From Planctomycetota bacterium (lineage in GTDB: Bacteria > Planctomycetota > JAJSAM01 > JAJVHW01): a DNA stretch of 35,749 bases. Each line of letters starts with the position of its first letter. The stretch's first letter is position 1. The stretch is from contig JAJRPF010000033.1 in the NCBI GenBank assembly GCA_024280885.1, forward strand, positions 1-35,749. Direction: 5' to 3'. Below the pieces are notes generated by a model. That model did not search any database. It worked only from the letters and a program-made list of their open reading frames with translations, and was not told the origin of the DNA. Positions 27,802-35,615 of this stretch are shown in pieces. The position numbers were made by a program, and so were the translations under genes.

Positions 27802-28586
27802 GCAGCCCCGTGCGCATCTCCGTCTGCATCGTCGCAATGAACGAGGAGGACCGGATCGGGGACTGCCTGCGATCTGTCGAGTTCGCCGACGAGTGGATCG
27901 TCGTCGACAGCCACTCGACCGATCGCACACGCGAGATCGCCGCCGAGTTTGGCGCGCGGGTGATCGAACGCGACTGGCCGGGACACGTCGAGCAGAAGAA
28001 TTTCGCGCTCGACCAGGCGGAGCACGACTGGGTGCTCTGCATCGACGCCGACGAACGTGTGTCGCCAGAACTCCGCGTGTCGATCCAGGCGGCGCTGGCG
28101 AGCGACACGCTTCCGGACGGCTTCCGCTTTGCGCGCCGGACCTGGTATCTGGGGCGCTGGATCGACCACGGCGGTTGGTATCCCGATCGCAAGCTCCGGC
28201 TCTTTCGCCGCGGGCGGGCGCGGTGGGGCGGCATCAACCCCCACGATCATGTGCAGATGGAAGGAGACGCTCTTCTCCTCTCGGGTGACCTCCTGCACTA
28301 CTCGTATCGCTCCATCGCGGATCACCTGCGCACGATCAACTCGTTCACGACGATCGCGGCGCGCGAGAAGCACTCCCGCGGGCAGCGCGCGGGCCTCCTC
28401 GATCTCCTCGGACGGCCCTTCTGGAAGTTCCTGCGGATGTATCTCCTGAAGGCGGGCTTTCTCGATGGCGTTGCCGGGATCGTCGTTGCGGTGATCGGCT
28501 CGTTCTACGTGTTCCTCAAGTACGCCAAGCTGCTGGAGTTGCAACTCTGCGGCGATGGCGATGGCGATGGCGAGGACGCCGCATGA
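27798..28586 (+). CDS. GT2 glycosyltransferase, WaaE/KdtX-like (LPS core)
   Basis: The protein has 262 residues. It is a GT-A fold, family 2 glycosyltransferase: ISVCIVAMNEEDRIGDCLRS at the N-terminus, VVDSHSTDRT, and the metal-binding LCIDADERVS. The middle (WYPDRKLRLFRRGRARWGG...HDHV) is typical of the WaaE/KdtX group, which adds glucose-type sugars to the LPS core from nucleotide sugars. A hydrophobic stretch near 225-245 may associate with the membrane. The start GTG overlaps the stop of the KdkA-like gene, and its own stop overlaps the next start (ATGA). The C-terminus GDGDGDGE is encoded by a 6-base microsatellite (28551-28574). Confidence 0.92.
   Translation: MSSPVRISVCIVAMNEEDRIGDCLRSVEFADEWIVVDSHSTDRTREIAAEFGARVIERDWPGHVEQKNFALDQAEHDWVLCIDADERVSPELRVSIQAALASDTLPDGFRFARRTWYLGRWIDHGGWYPDRKLRLFRRGRARWGGINPHDHVQMEGDALLLSGDLLHYSYRSIADHLRTINSFTTIAAREKHSRGQRAGLLDLLGRPFWKFLRMYLLKAGFLDGVAGIVVAVIGSFYVFLKYAKLLELQLCGDGDGDGEDAA
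28551..28574 (+). repeat. GGCGAT microsatellite at the end of the GT2 gene
   Basis: Three exact GGCGAT units and one GGCGAG follow each other. They encode GDGDGDGE at the extreme C-terminus. Because the unit is six bases, slippage would change the tail length without shifting the frame. Confidence 0.85.
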
Positions 28587-30301
28587 GCGCCGACAGTGGC
28601 GGCGAGACGCTCGACCGCTTTACCGAGCGCGGGCTCGACTGGCTCGCGGAACCGGCGACATCCGCTCTCGTGCACGATCAGGTTGCTCGACGCATCGACG
28701 AGTTGGAGTCCGATGCCGGGGCCTCGCTCGTGAAGCGCAATCTCGTTCGCGCGGTCTTCCGCATGCAACTCGACGGGTTCGGCGCCGTGATCGTGAAGCG
28801 CTACGCGGTCCGTGGTCCGCTCGACTGGATCAAGTACACGTTCCGCGCATCACGCGCACTCGAGGAGTGGCGCGTCGGACGCTGGCTCGACGAGGCCGGG
28901 ATCGCCACGGCGGTGCCTCTGGCGATGGCGGAGCGACGTCGCGGCGTGCTGCGCGACGCCGCGCTCGTGACGCGCGAGATCAAGGACTCCGTCCACCTGA
29001 ACGAGTACGTCGAAGAGCATCTGATGTGCAGCCCCGCGCGCCCCGCGATCGACGCGTTGCGCCACGCGCTCTTCGACCAGCTCGCGCAGATCGTGCGTCG
29101 GGTGCACGATGCCGGTTTCGTCCACAACGACCTTCACGGCGGCAACGTCCTGGTGAACGGTCCGCCCGACTCGGCGCAGGTGCACATCATCGACCTGCAT
29201 TCGGTCAAGCGCTATCGCCGGCGCACATCCCCCGCTGGCAAGCGCTGGTTCGATCTGCTGAAGCTGCTCCATTCGATGCGCACCTGCTCGACACCCGCCG
29301 AACGCGTCGCCATGTGTCGCGCCTACGAGGACGAGGGCCAGGGGCCCTCGAAGACGCAGGTGACCGCGCTGCTTGCATCCGGTCGGCTCTCCGATGTTCT
29401 GGAGACGCGGTTGCTCGCCATGGAACGCAAGCGCATTCGGAGCCGTACACAGCGCAGTCTGGACCGTTCTTCTCGGCACGACGTGACGCAGCGGGGCGGA
29501 TTCCGCATTCACCATCTACGGACGATCCCCGTGGCGGATCTCCTGCCACTCATTTCGGCACATCGAGAGAGCATGCGCGCGGGCGGCGCGGCTGTTCTGA
29601 AGGACGCGCGCAAGTCGGCGCTGACGCGCCAGACTCTGCACAGCGGCGGCGTCACGCGCAGCGTCGTCGTGAAGGAGTACCGCTGCGCTGGCGTCGCCGC
29701 GCGTCTCAAGAACGTCGTGCGACGGCCTCGGCCGATCGCGTCGTGGGTTGCAGGCAACGGACTCGTCGTGCGCGGCTTCGACGTCGCCGCTCCGCTCGCG
29801 TTGCTGATGGACGGCCGCGGCCCCGCGCTGTCATCCGCGTTCATCGTGATGGAAGATCTCGGCGATGGGCAGCGGCTCGACTTGATCGCTCTGGATCGCT
29901 TTGTCGGCGACCTCGATGCGCCGCGGCGTGCGGAGAAGAAGCGCCTGCTGTCGCTCGTCGCGACGACGTTCCGGCGGTTGCACCAGGAGGGCATCTATCA
30001 CGGCGACATGAAGGCCGTGAACCTCTTCCTGCGGGAGGATGGCGACGCCGTGTCGATGGTCCTCGCGGACTACGATCGCGTGGAATTCGACACGCCGGTG
30101 CCGCCCCGTCGGCGCATCAAGAACCTCGCGCAACTCTCGGCCAGCGTGCCGATTTGTATCGGACTCGCGGATCGCTTGCGTTTCTTCCGCGAGTACACGC
30201 GCGGAGACGAACGCGTCGCGCGGCAGTGGAAGAATTGGTTCCAACTGATCATCGCCGACTGCCGGCGGAAGATCGTCGTCCGCACCGAGCCGATCGAGTA
30301 G
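28583..30301 (+). CDS. Tandem LPS-kinase protein with two KdkA/WaaP-like domains
   Basis: The protein has 572 residues. It contains two kinase domains in a row. Domain 1 (about 50-290) has VIVKRY with Lys72, HNDLHGGNVL (181-190) and IIDLHS with Asp204. Domain 2 (about 345-555) has VVVKEY with Lys364, HGDMKAVNLF (473-482) and LADYD with Asp496. Each domain therefore keeps a lysine, a catalytic aspartate and a metal-binding aspartate, so both may be active. LPS kinases of this class (WaaP, WaaY, KdkA) normally have one domain of 230-270 residues. The gene overlaps the GT2 gene by 4 bases and is followed after 9 bases by a GT4 gene, so phosphorylation of two LPS-core positions is the likely role. 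Confidence 0.88.
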   Translation: MSADSGGETLDRFTERGLDWLAEPATSALVHDQVARRIDELESDAGASLVKRNLVRAVFRMQLDGFGAVIVKRYAVRGPLDWIKYTFRASRALEEWRVGRWLDEAGIATAVPLAMAERRRGVLRDAALVTREIKDSVHLNEYVEEHLMCSPARPAIDALRHALFDQLAQIVRRVHDAGFVHNDLHGGNVLVNGPPDSAQVHIIDLHSVKRYRRRTSPAGKRWFDLLKLLHSMRTCSTPAERVAMCRAYEDEGQGPSKTQVTALLASGRLSDVLETRLLAMERKRIRSRTQRSLDRSSRHDVTQRGGFRIHHLRTIPVADLLPLISAHRESMRAGGAAVLKDARKSALTRQTLHSGGVTRSVVVKEYRCAGVAARLKNVVRRPRPIASWVAGNGLVVRGFDVAAPLALLMDGRGPALSSAFIVMEDLGDGQRLDLIALDRFVGDLDAPRRAEKKRLLSLVATTFRRLHQEGIYHGDMKAVNLFLREDGDAVSMVLADYDRVEFDTPVPPRRRIKNLAQLSASVPICIGLADRLRFFREYTRGDERVARQWKNWFQLIIADCRRKIVVRTEPIE

Positions 30302-30310
30302 TCAAGCGCC

Positions 30311-31444
30311 GTGCGAATTCTCCACCTCTTCGCGAATTGGAAGTGGACCGGCCCCGCCGAGCCGGCTCTCAACCTTGCTTGGGCATTGCGCGATCGCGGG
30401 CATGAAGTGCACTTCGCCGGCGGACGCGAAGTCCGGCCGATGCCCAACTTCGTGGCGAACGAAGCACGCAGTCGCAAGTTCGAGCCGATCGTCTCGCTGC
30501 GTCTCGGCAAGCATCGGCATCCCATCTACGATCCGATCGATCGACGCGCGCTGCGGGGCATCCTCAAGGATCTGCGGCCCGATCTCGTCCACTGCCATCT
30601 GCCGAACGATCATCGCTTGGCGCTGGGAGCGACACGCGGGCTTGGCATTCCGGTCGTGCGCTCTCTCTACGACGGCGACGTTCCGCGCAGTGATCGCGAC
30701 ACGCGGACGCTGCTCTCGAACTCCACCAAGGGACTCATCGTTCTCAGCGAGCGCATGCGCGATGGGGTGGCGGCGCGCTTCCCGATCGACGCCGAGCGCA
30801 TCACCGTCGTCGATGGCGCCGTGGACCTGCGGCGCTTCGACCCGACCCGCAAGGGGTTGCCGCGGCTCGGTCGTGAGTACGGTCTGCAGAAGGGCGACTT
30901 CGTCGTCGGCATCGTCGCGCGGATGCAGAAGCACCGGCGCTTCGAGATCTTCTTCGAAGCGCTGACGAAGGCTGCCAAGGAGCTACCCAACCTGAAGGTG
31001 CTGCTCGTTGGTCGCGGCACGTGGATGGACGAAGTCGCCGTCAAGCCCGCGGCGCGCAAGGAACTTGTCGGAAAGGCGATCTTCACGGGCTACCGGCAGG
31101 GCGCGGAGTACGTCGCCACGTTGCGTTGCATGTCGGTGAAGGTGTATCTGACGCCGGGCTCCGATGGCTCGTGTCGCGCCGTTCGCGAGGCACTCGCGAT
31201 GGGCATCCCGATCGTTGCCGCACGCCGCGGTCACCTGCAGGATCTCGTCGAGGACGGCGTTCTCGGCATCCAGGTGGGCGACGACGCCGACGAGCTAGCG
31301 GCGGCGTTGATCTCGCTCGCGCAGGACACACGTTTGCGCAACTCGATGTCGCGGACTGCGGTGCAGCGAGCGCAGGAGCGCTTCGGTCTTCCGTTGCAGG
31401 CGCAGCACGTGGAAGCGGTCTACAAGCGCGTTCTCGGCGCGTAG
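30311..31444 (+). CDS. GT4 glycosyltransferase (LPS/cell-surface)
   Basis: The protein has 377 residues. It is a GT-B fold, family 4 glycosyltransferase: MRILHLFANWKWTGPAEPAL at the N-terminus, DLVHCHLPNDH, then VVGIVARMQKHRRFEIFFEA at the start of the donor-binding half. GSDGSCRAVREALAMGIPIV is the sugar-nucleotide site; the second glutamate of the E-x7-E motif is present (REALAMG), while the first is replaced. The start is GTG at 30311, 9 bases after the double-kinase stop, so it belongs to the same operon. Adding a hexose to the LPS core in the cytoplasm is the likely role; donor and acceptor cannot be told from sequence. Confidence 0.92.
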   Translation: MRILHLFANWKWTGPAEPALNLAWALRDRGHEVHFAGGREVRPMPNFVANEARSRKFEPIVSLRLGKHRHPIYDPIDRRALRGILKDLRPDLVHCHLPNDHRLALGATRGLGIPVVRSLYDGDVPRSDRDTRTLLSNSTKGLIVLSERMRDGVAARFPIDAERITVVDGAVDLRRFDPTRKGLPRLGREYGLQKGDFVVGIVARMQKHRRFEIFFEALTKAAKELPNLKVLLVGRGTWMDEVAVKPAARKELVGKAIFTGYRQGAEYVATLRCMSVKVYLTPGSDGSCRAVREALAMGIPIVAARRGHLQDLVEDGVLGIQVGDDADELAAALISLAQDTRLRNSMSRTAVQRAQERFGLPLQAQHVEAVYKRVLGA

Positions 31445-31457
31445 GGTCGCGAACGAC

Positions 31458-31832
31458 GTGTCGCGCGACCCTGATGCTGCCGAACACGAAGATGCCGCCG
31501 AACATCCTGGCGACCTCGGCGAAATCCTGCGCGCGCGTGAGAGAGACGTGCTCGCGCGCCTGCGATCCAACGCGGAGTCCGCGCGCCCGCCGTCTCTCGA
31601 CGAGGAAATCGGTCGTCTGACACGGATGGACGCGTTGCAACAGCAACAGATGGCGCTTCACGCGCGGCGTCGGTTGGAGTTGCAGTTGGCGCAGATCCGC
31701 GGTGCACTCGCGCGCGTTGACGAGGGCACGTTCGGCGCGTGCGCACTCTGCGGTGCCGCGATCACGTCGGGGCGGCTCGAACTCGTCCCGGAGACGCCCT
31801 TCTGTGTGCCGTGCCAGGAGCGACTGGAGTAG
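31458..31832 (+). CDS. DksA/TraR-type C4 zinc-finger protein
   Basis: The protein has 124 residues. The C-terminal part has the C4 zinc finger CALCG...CVPC (about 96-117), typical of the DksA/TraR family. The preceding about 60 residues form a coiled-coil helix pair (EEIGRLTRMDALQQQQM, RRRLELQLAQIRGALARVDEG). Family members bind the RNA polymerase secondary channel or act as small regulators. The start is GTG at 31458, 13 bases after the GT4 stop; a coupled transcript with the LPS set is likely. The acidic tip residues known from E. coli DksA are not clearly identifiable, so ppGpp-dependent function is uncertain. Confidence 0.88.
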   Translation: MSRDPDAAEHEDAAEHPGDLGEILRARERDVLARLRSNAESARPPSLDEEIGRLTRMDALQQQQMALHARRRLELQLAQIRGALARVDEGTFGACALCGAAITSGRLELVPETPFCVPCQERLE

Positions 31833-31849
31833 ACCGAACGCGAACGGTC
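31832..31849. terminator. Short hairpin between convergent genes
   Basis: GACCG (31832-31836) pairs with CGGTC (31845-31849) across AACGCGAA. It spans the stop codons of the plus-strand DksA-like gene and the minus-strand sigma-fusion gene. It is a weak but well-placed bidirectional terminator candidate. Confidence 0.4.
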
Positions 31850-33917
31850 AGCGTGCCGCAGTCGCCTTCTTGGTGGCTGGCTCCAGCGTGACGTCCAGGC
31901 GCGCACTCCCGCCATCGACGACCGTCACCGAACATCGCGGATCGAGGTCCTTCTCGAGGAGCGCTCGCCAGCGGTCCGTCATCCCCGGTTCGCCCGCGTG
32001 CACCAAGCCGAGGGTGGGGGAGACGAGTACGTGTGCGAGCCCTGGGCGGACTCCGGTCAGGCGATAGCTGCCGCCGTCGTCGGTCTGCGTCGCCGCTTGT
32101 GTGATGTAGCCGCCGTCCGCGGTCCACACTTGGACAGACGCGCCCGCAATGGGGCCGTCGGGACCGCGCACGACACCCGTCACGGTTCCCCCGTGGTAGA
32201 TCTCAAGATCCGCAACGCGCTCGACTCCCGCGCCGACGGTGAACGGTTCGCCGCGCAGCGCGACCTCGACCATGCCGTGCTTCCACGCGGTGAGTCGCTT
32301 GATCTTCCCCGCGCCGATCAGACGGAGCACGTAGCGCCCGGAGTCGTCCGACGTGGTCTGCCCGACGTAGCCGTGCTCCCCGAGCGCCAGAACGCGTACG
32401 CCCGTCACGGGATCGCCGGTCGCTGCATGGCGGACGATGCCCGCGAGCGTCCCTCCGTCCGCGAACTGGATCCGCACTTCGCCGTCGGTGGGGACGTCGA
32501 TCGTCTTGAGCGGCGCAGGCAGCCCGCCCGGCCACGCGACCCAGGCGGTGTAGCGGCCCGCCGCGACGCTCGGGATCGCGAAACGGCCGTTGATGTCAAC
32601 GGTTGCGCGAGCCGTCAGCGTCGGCGGTCCCGCGCCCTGTGCGAGCATCACGATCAGCCCTGTGGGCGGCGCCGCGTCGCCGACGTCGATCATCCCTCGG
32701 ACAGCGTGTGCGTCACGCAACTCCACCGCGACGCCGCTCGATCGCGGGAAGTGCCGCCGAGTGCTGGTCCCGTGGCCGCTCTTGCTCACGCGCACGCGCA
32801 CGGCCCCGTTGCCGACCAGTTCCGGGAGCCGGACGTTGCCATCCTCATCGGTGATGCCGTGCGAAATCACAGGTGTGTCGTACAGCATCGTCGACAGCAC
32901 GGCTGCGTAGTCGCGCGGCCACTCGACCGTCGGCGCGCGCTCGATCGTGACCTTTGCGCCCGCGATCGGCTTCCCGTCCGACGTCGTGACGCGCACCGTC
33001 GAGCGATCGTCCGGGGCGGCAGTGATCGGAGCGTTCGGGACCGGCGGGGCTCGCTCGCCGATTGCGACGTCGGTCCTCGGCGGCTCCGAGCCGGTCTCCG
33101 GGCGTACGTTTGCGGAGTCGGCCGGGGTGTCGCCCTGCGCCCCCGCCGTCACACGTTTCCGCGACCGGCGAACCGCCGCGTCGCGCTCGGCCCCGCTGCC
33201 TGTGTCGGCATCGGCGCCGGAGTCGACGCCCGCCGCGACTTCTGACACGGGCGCCAACCCGTCCGTTGGCATCAAGACGACGCCGAACGTGATCGCAATG
33301 CCGAGTAGCAGCAAGAGGGTGCAGACAAGCGCGACGCAGTTCTTCGAGACCGAGGCCATGGCAAGTCCCTTCGTCGTGGTTGGCGAGGGCCCGGCGCAGG
33401 GCCCCGCCATCGCGAGGAGTGCGGCCGTGCAGTGCCGCGCGTCACCGCCGAAGCGCCCATCCAACGATGCGCGCACGCGGGCGATCCCGCGCCGAATGCG
33501 TGAGCGCGCCGTCTCCAGCGGGATGTTCAATCGATCGGCCACGACGCGCGGCGGGAGATCGTCGACGTAGCGCAGCATCACAGCCGCCCGGAAGGGCTCG
33601 TCGAGTCCGAGTACCGCGGCCGCGACGAGGTCGTGGAGCTCCGCTCTCGCGAGCGCCTCGTCCACTGCCAGTGCCGGTTCACGCGGCGGAGCCAGCGCTT
33701 CGTGCCGATCCCGCCGAGTACGCGCCCGTCGGCGATTGCGCGCCACGTTGCGAACGACGCCGGAGAGCCAAGCCCGCGGCGCGTCGATCGTCCGACCGGT
33801 CACCCCCAAGGCGACCAACCATGCTTCCTGCTCGACGTCGTCCGCACCGGCGCCGTCGTCCGCAAGCGCGCGCGCCAGTCGCTGCACGCGATCTCGATGA
33901 GCGAGAAGCTCCTCCAT
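31848..33917 (-). CDS. ECF sigma factor fused to a membrane segment and carboxypeptidase-regulatory-like domains
   Basis: The protein has 689 residues. Residues about 5-65 are sigma region 2 (AHRDRVQRLARAL, ADDVEQEAWLVAL, APRAWLSGVVRNVARNRRR). Residues about 92-152 are region 4 (EPFRAAVMLRYVDDLPPRVVADRLNIP, TARSRIRRGIARVR, written in parts). A RFGGD motif follows at 155-159, and one membrane segment lies at about 194-216. Residues about 220-315 are a low-complexity linker. The rest is a series of carboxypeptidase D regulatory-like beta-sandwich units (SDGKPIAGAKVTIE, GTVTGVVRGPDGPIAGASVQV). The frame has no stop between the parts, though an internal ATG near 33360 with AAGGGA upstream might make a separate membrane protein. 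The start ATG 33917 is preferred; GTG 33974 is in frame. No anti-sigma gene is adjacent. Confidence 0.87.
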   Translation of the reverse strand: MEELLAHRDRVQRLARALADDGAGADDVEQEAWLVALGVTGRTIDAPRAWLSGVVRNVARNRRRARTRRDRHEALAPPREPALAVDEALARAELHDLVAAAVLGLDEPFRAAVMLRYVDDLPPRVVADRLNIPLETARSRIRRGIARVRASLDGRFGGDARHCTAALLAMAGPCAGPSPTTTKGLAMASVSKNCVALVCTLLLLLGIAITFGVVLMPTDGLAPVSEVAAGVDSGADADTGSGAERDAAVRRSRKRVTAGAQGDTPADSANVRPETGSEPPRTDVAIGERAPPVPNAPITAAPDDRSTVRVTTSDGKPIAGAKVTIERAPTVEWPRDYAAVLSTMLYDTPVISHGITDEDGNVRLPELVGNGAVRVRVSKSGHGTSTRRHFPRSSGVAVELRDAHAVRGMIDVGDAAPPTGLIVMLAQGAGPPTLTARATVDINGRFAIPSVAAGRYTAWVAWPGGLPAPLKTIDVPTDGEVRIQFADGGTLAGIVRHAATGDPVTGVRVLALGEHGYVGQTTSDDSGRYVLRLIGAGKIKRLTAWKHGMVEVALRGEPFTVGAGVERVADLEIYHGGTVTGVVRGPDGPIAGASVQVWTADGGYITQAATQTDDGGSYRLTGVRPGLAHVLVSPTLGLVHAGEPGMTDRWRALLEKDLDPRCSVTVVDGGSARLDVTLEPATKKATAAR

Positions 33918-34231
33918 GCCAGTTGCGGGCGCGCTGTGGTACGTCACGTCCCCCCAGTGTGTCCGCCCACCCACGCTCCGGTCCCGGATTCCGATTCTTA
34001 CCGCGCGTGCCAGTCCCCGCGAACCGGTCCACCGGCTACGGGAGCGTCGAGAACGATCGATGGAACGCCCTCGGGATCACGGCGACCGGTTGCGCGCGTC
34101 ACGCAACCCCGCGCCGAGGGTACGCGGCTCGTCGGCCCGGTCAGTGCTGGCGGCGATCCTGAGGAACGCAACCGGAGCAAGCGCGGCACCCTCTGGCGCG
34201 ACGTCCGCCGCCTTTCGTCGGATCCGATGGG

Positions 34232-34264
34232 GTGAGAAAATCGAGCCCGGCACAGTATTCTCAC
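34232..34264 (+). repeat. Short hairpin repeat family 2, copy c
   Basis: GTGAGAA (34232-34238) pairs perfectly with TTCTCAC (34258-34264). The loop carries CGAGCCCGGCACAGT, the family core with two changes. Compared with the copy at 35527-35558, loop and inner stem are nearly identical while the outer stem differs but still pairs. Confidence 0.7.
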
Positions 34265-34324
34265 GGCATGCGCTTCACGTCTGCGGGCTCCTCAGGACGT
34301 CCTGGCTCGCAGTCGGGTCCATAG

Positions 34325-34364
34325 AGCGGTGAGAACTCGCGCTCCCTCCCCCGTCCTCACCGCT
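34325..34364 (+). promoter_or_regulatory. 9-bp hairpin upstream of the membrane-protein gene
   Basis: AGCGGTGAG (34325-34333) pairs perfectly with CTCACCGCT (34356-34364) across a 22-base pyrimidine-rich loop. It lies about 100 bases before the chosen start of the next gene. It could be a leader structure or a terminator for transcription entering from the left. Confidence 0.4.
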
Positions 34365-34467
34365 TGAGATGTGTGCGCTCTCGGGGGCGGCCGGTCCGGG
34401 TGCGCTATACCCAGTTTGGCGGACATGGGGAGACTCACTCCTGGCCGCTGTCGAGCGGAGTATTCTC

Positions 34468-35358
34468 GTGAGGTCTGGAAACCCAGCGAATCGTCCGTTC
34501 CCGTCCTTCTCGCTGCCACCGATGTCACTGAGAGCGTCGGCTCTCACGCTGGCCGACGTACTCGCGCTCGTCGCTCTCGCGCGTGCGTACGTTGTTGTTA
34601 GCCACGGCAGCCCGCCCTGCCTTGATACCGCTGGCGTCACCGACGTGACGATCTGGCATTCGGGGATCGACACCGCGGTCGCATGGCTATTCGTGGCAGT
34701 CGCTCTGTCGTCGTGGGTGATCGCGTGGCGGAAGTTGCCCCGACAGGTCTTCGCGCTACTGTGGCTCGCGATCCTGGGCTTGGTGACATACATTGCTGAT
34801 TCCGACTTCCGGTACGGTTCTTGGTCCGTTCAGCCGAATTACCGAGTTCACTCCGCTGCATTGATCAAGCATTCTAGATTCGGCGGTTCGAACGTCATGC
34901 TGACCCGCGTTGTCCATGAGGGATCGTGCAGCGACACCTTCCGCATCGTTACCCGGCCTCACAAGGATCTCAGTTTCGACTTTCGTCCATATTCCGATGG
35001 AACTGCGTACCCGGCGGTCGTTCGGTCGGAAGCGTCACGGCGAACGAGCGGATTTCAAGTCGTCGCGCACGAGGGGATCTTGTACGTACTTGCGGACAAT
35101 CGCCTGCTCATCGCGGCGAGCGAGGACTTCTCGACGATTCTGGACGTCAACGCGATCGATCCGTTTGCCTTGTTGGGTCCGCGCGACGAAGGTCATCCCA
35201 GGGACGTCACGGCGCTGTTCGATGAGCTCTTGTCGCCAATCGACAATCGAGAGCACACACAGGCGCGCCTGAACGCGTTGACGCAGGCACTGGAGAGTCC
35301 GAATCCTTGGGTGCGTGCAACGGTCCAGCAGTTCGTCGAGCGCTCTGCACCCAAGTGA
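34468..35358 (+). CDS. Membrane protein of unknown function
   Basis: The protein has 296 residues if translation starts at GTG 34468, which has GGAG at 7 bases; an in-frame ATG at 34522 is an alternative (278 residues). Three hydrophobic segments are visible early on: LTLADVLALVALARAYVVV, AVAWLFVAVALSSWVIAW and VFALLWLAILGLVTYIA. About 190 residues follow with mixed helix and strand, probably outside or peripheral, including a single cysteine (EGSCSD). The C-terminus (TQALESPNPWVRATVQQFVERSA) resembles one HEAT-like helix pair. I do not recognise the family. Base composition is less GC-rich and more varied than in neighbouring genes, and family-2 hairpins flank it on both sides, so recent acquisition is possible. 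Confidence 0.65.
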   Translation: MRSGNPANRPFPSFSLPPMSLRASALTLADVLALVALARAYVVVSHGSPPCLDTAGVTDVTIWHSGIDTAVAWLFVAVALSSWVIAWRKLPRQVFALLWLAILGLVTYIADSDFRYGSWSVQPNYRVHSAALIKHSRFGGSNVMLTRVVHEGSCSDTFRIVTRPHKDLSFDFRPYSDGTAYPAVVRSEASRRTSGFQVVAHEGILYVLADNRLLIAASEDFSTILDVNAIDPFALLGPRDEGHPRDVTALFDELLSPIDNREHTQARLNALTQALESPNPWVRATVQQFVERSAPK

Positions 35359-35397
35359 GTCGAACCGGCGCGGCCCATCGGTACGACACACGCGTCA

Positions 35398-35419
35398 TAC
35401 CGTGCCAGGATCAATTCGT
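35398..35419 (-). repeat. Family-2 core in reverse orientation
   Basis: TACCGTGCCAGGATCAATTC here is the reverse complement of the right-arm core at 26804-26823 with one difference in 20. It lies about 108 bases before the oppositely oriented copy at 35527-35558, echoing the head-to-head arrangement at 26727-26829. Confidence 0.65.
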
Positions 35420-35526
35420 CGGTTTGAACGCTCCACTTCTTGCCAGGCTCCTCAGACCTGTCAGCGACGTGCCCGATGTAGCCCGGACTTTCTCGGGCGA
35501 CGTCGTGTGTGGAGGCCTCATCCACG

Positions 35527-35558
35527 CGAGAAAGACGAGCCCGGCTCCGTACTTCTCG
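35527..35558 (+). repeat. Short hairpin repeat family 2, copy d
   Basis: CGAGAA (35527-35532) pairs with TTCTCG (35553-35558). The loop carries ACGAGCCCGGCTCCGT, closely matching the copy at 34232-34264. It lies in the 257-base gap 35359-35615 after the membrane-protein gene; nothing else is evident in that gap. Confidence 0.65.
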
Positions 35559-35615
35559 TGAGGGCTTCATGCACCAACGCCCCCGCCTTCCAAGAGTGCG
35601 TTCGCCCGCGACGCG

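Larger units (their letters stand above)
33918..34467. other. Gene-free spacer between divergent genes
   Basis: No open frame here reads like a protein on either strand. It contains a family-2 hairpin (34232-34264) and a 9-bp hairpin (34325-34364). Promoters for the sigma-fusion gene (minus) and the membrane-protein gene (plus) should lie here, but I see no clear -35/-10 pair. Confidence 0.6.

Noticed and set aside
33916..34332. 138-codon plus-strand frame starting opposite the sigma-fusion start
   Set aside because: Arg/Pro-rich without a ribosome-binding site, crosses a family-2 hairpin, and shows no protein-like pattern.
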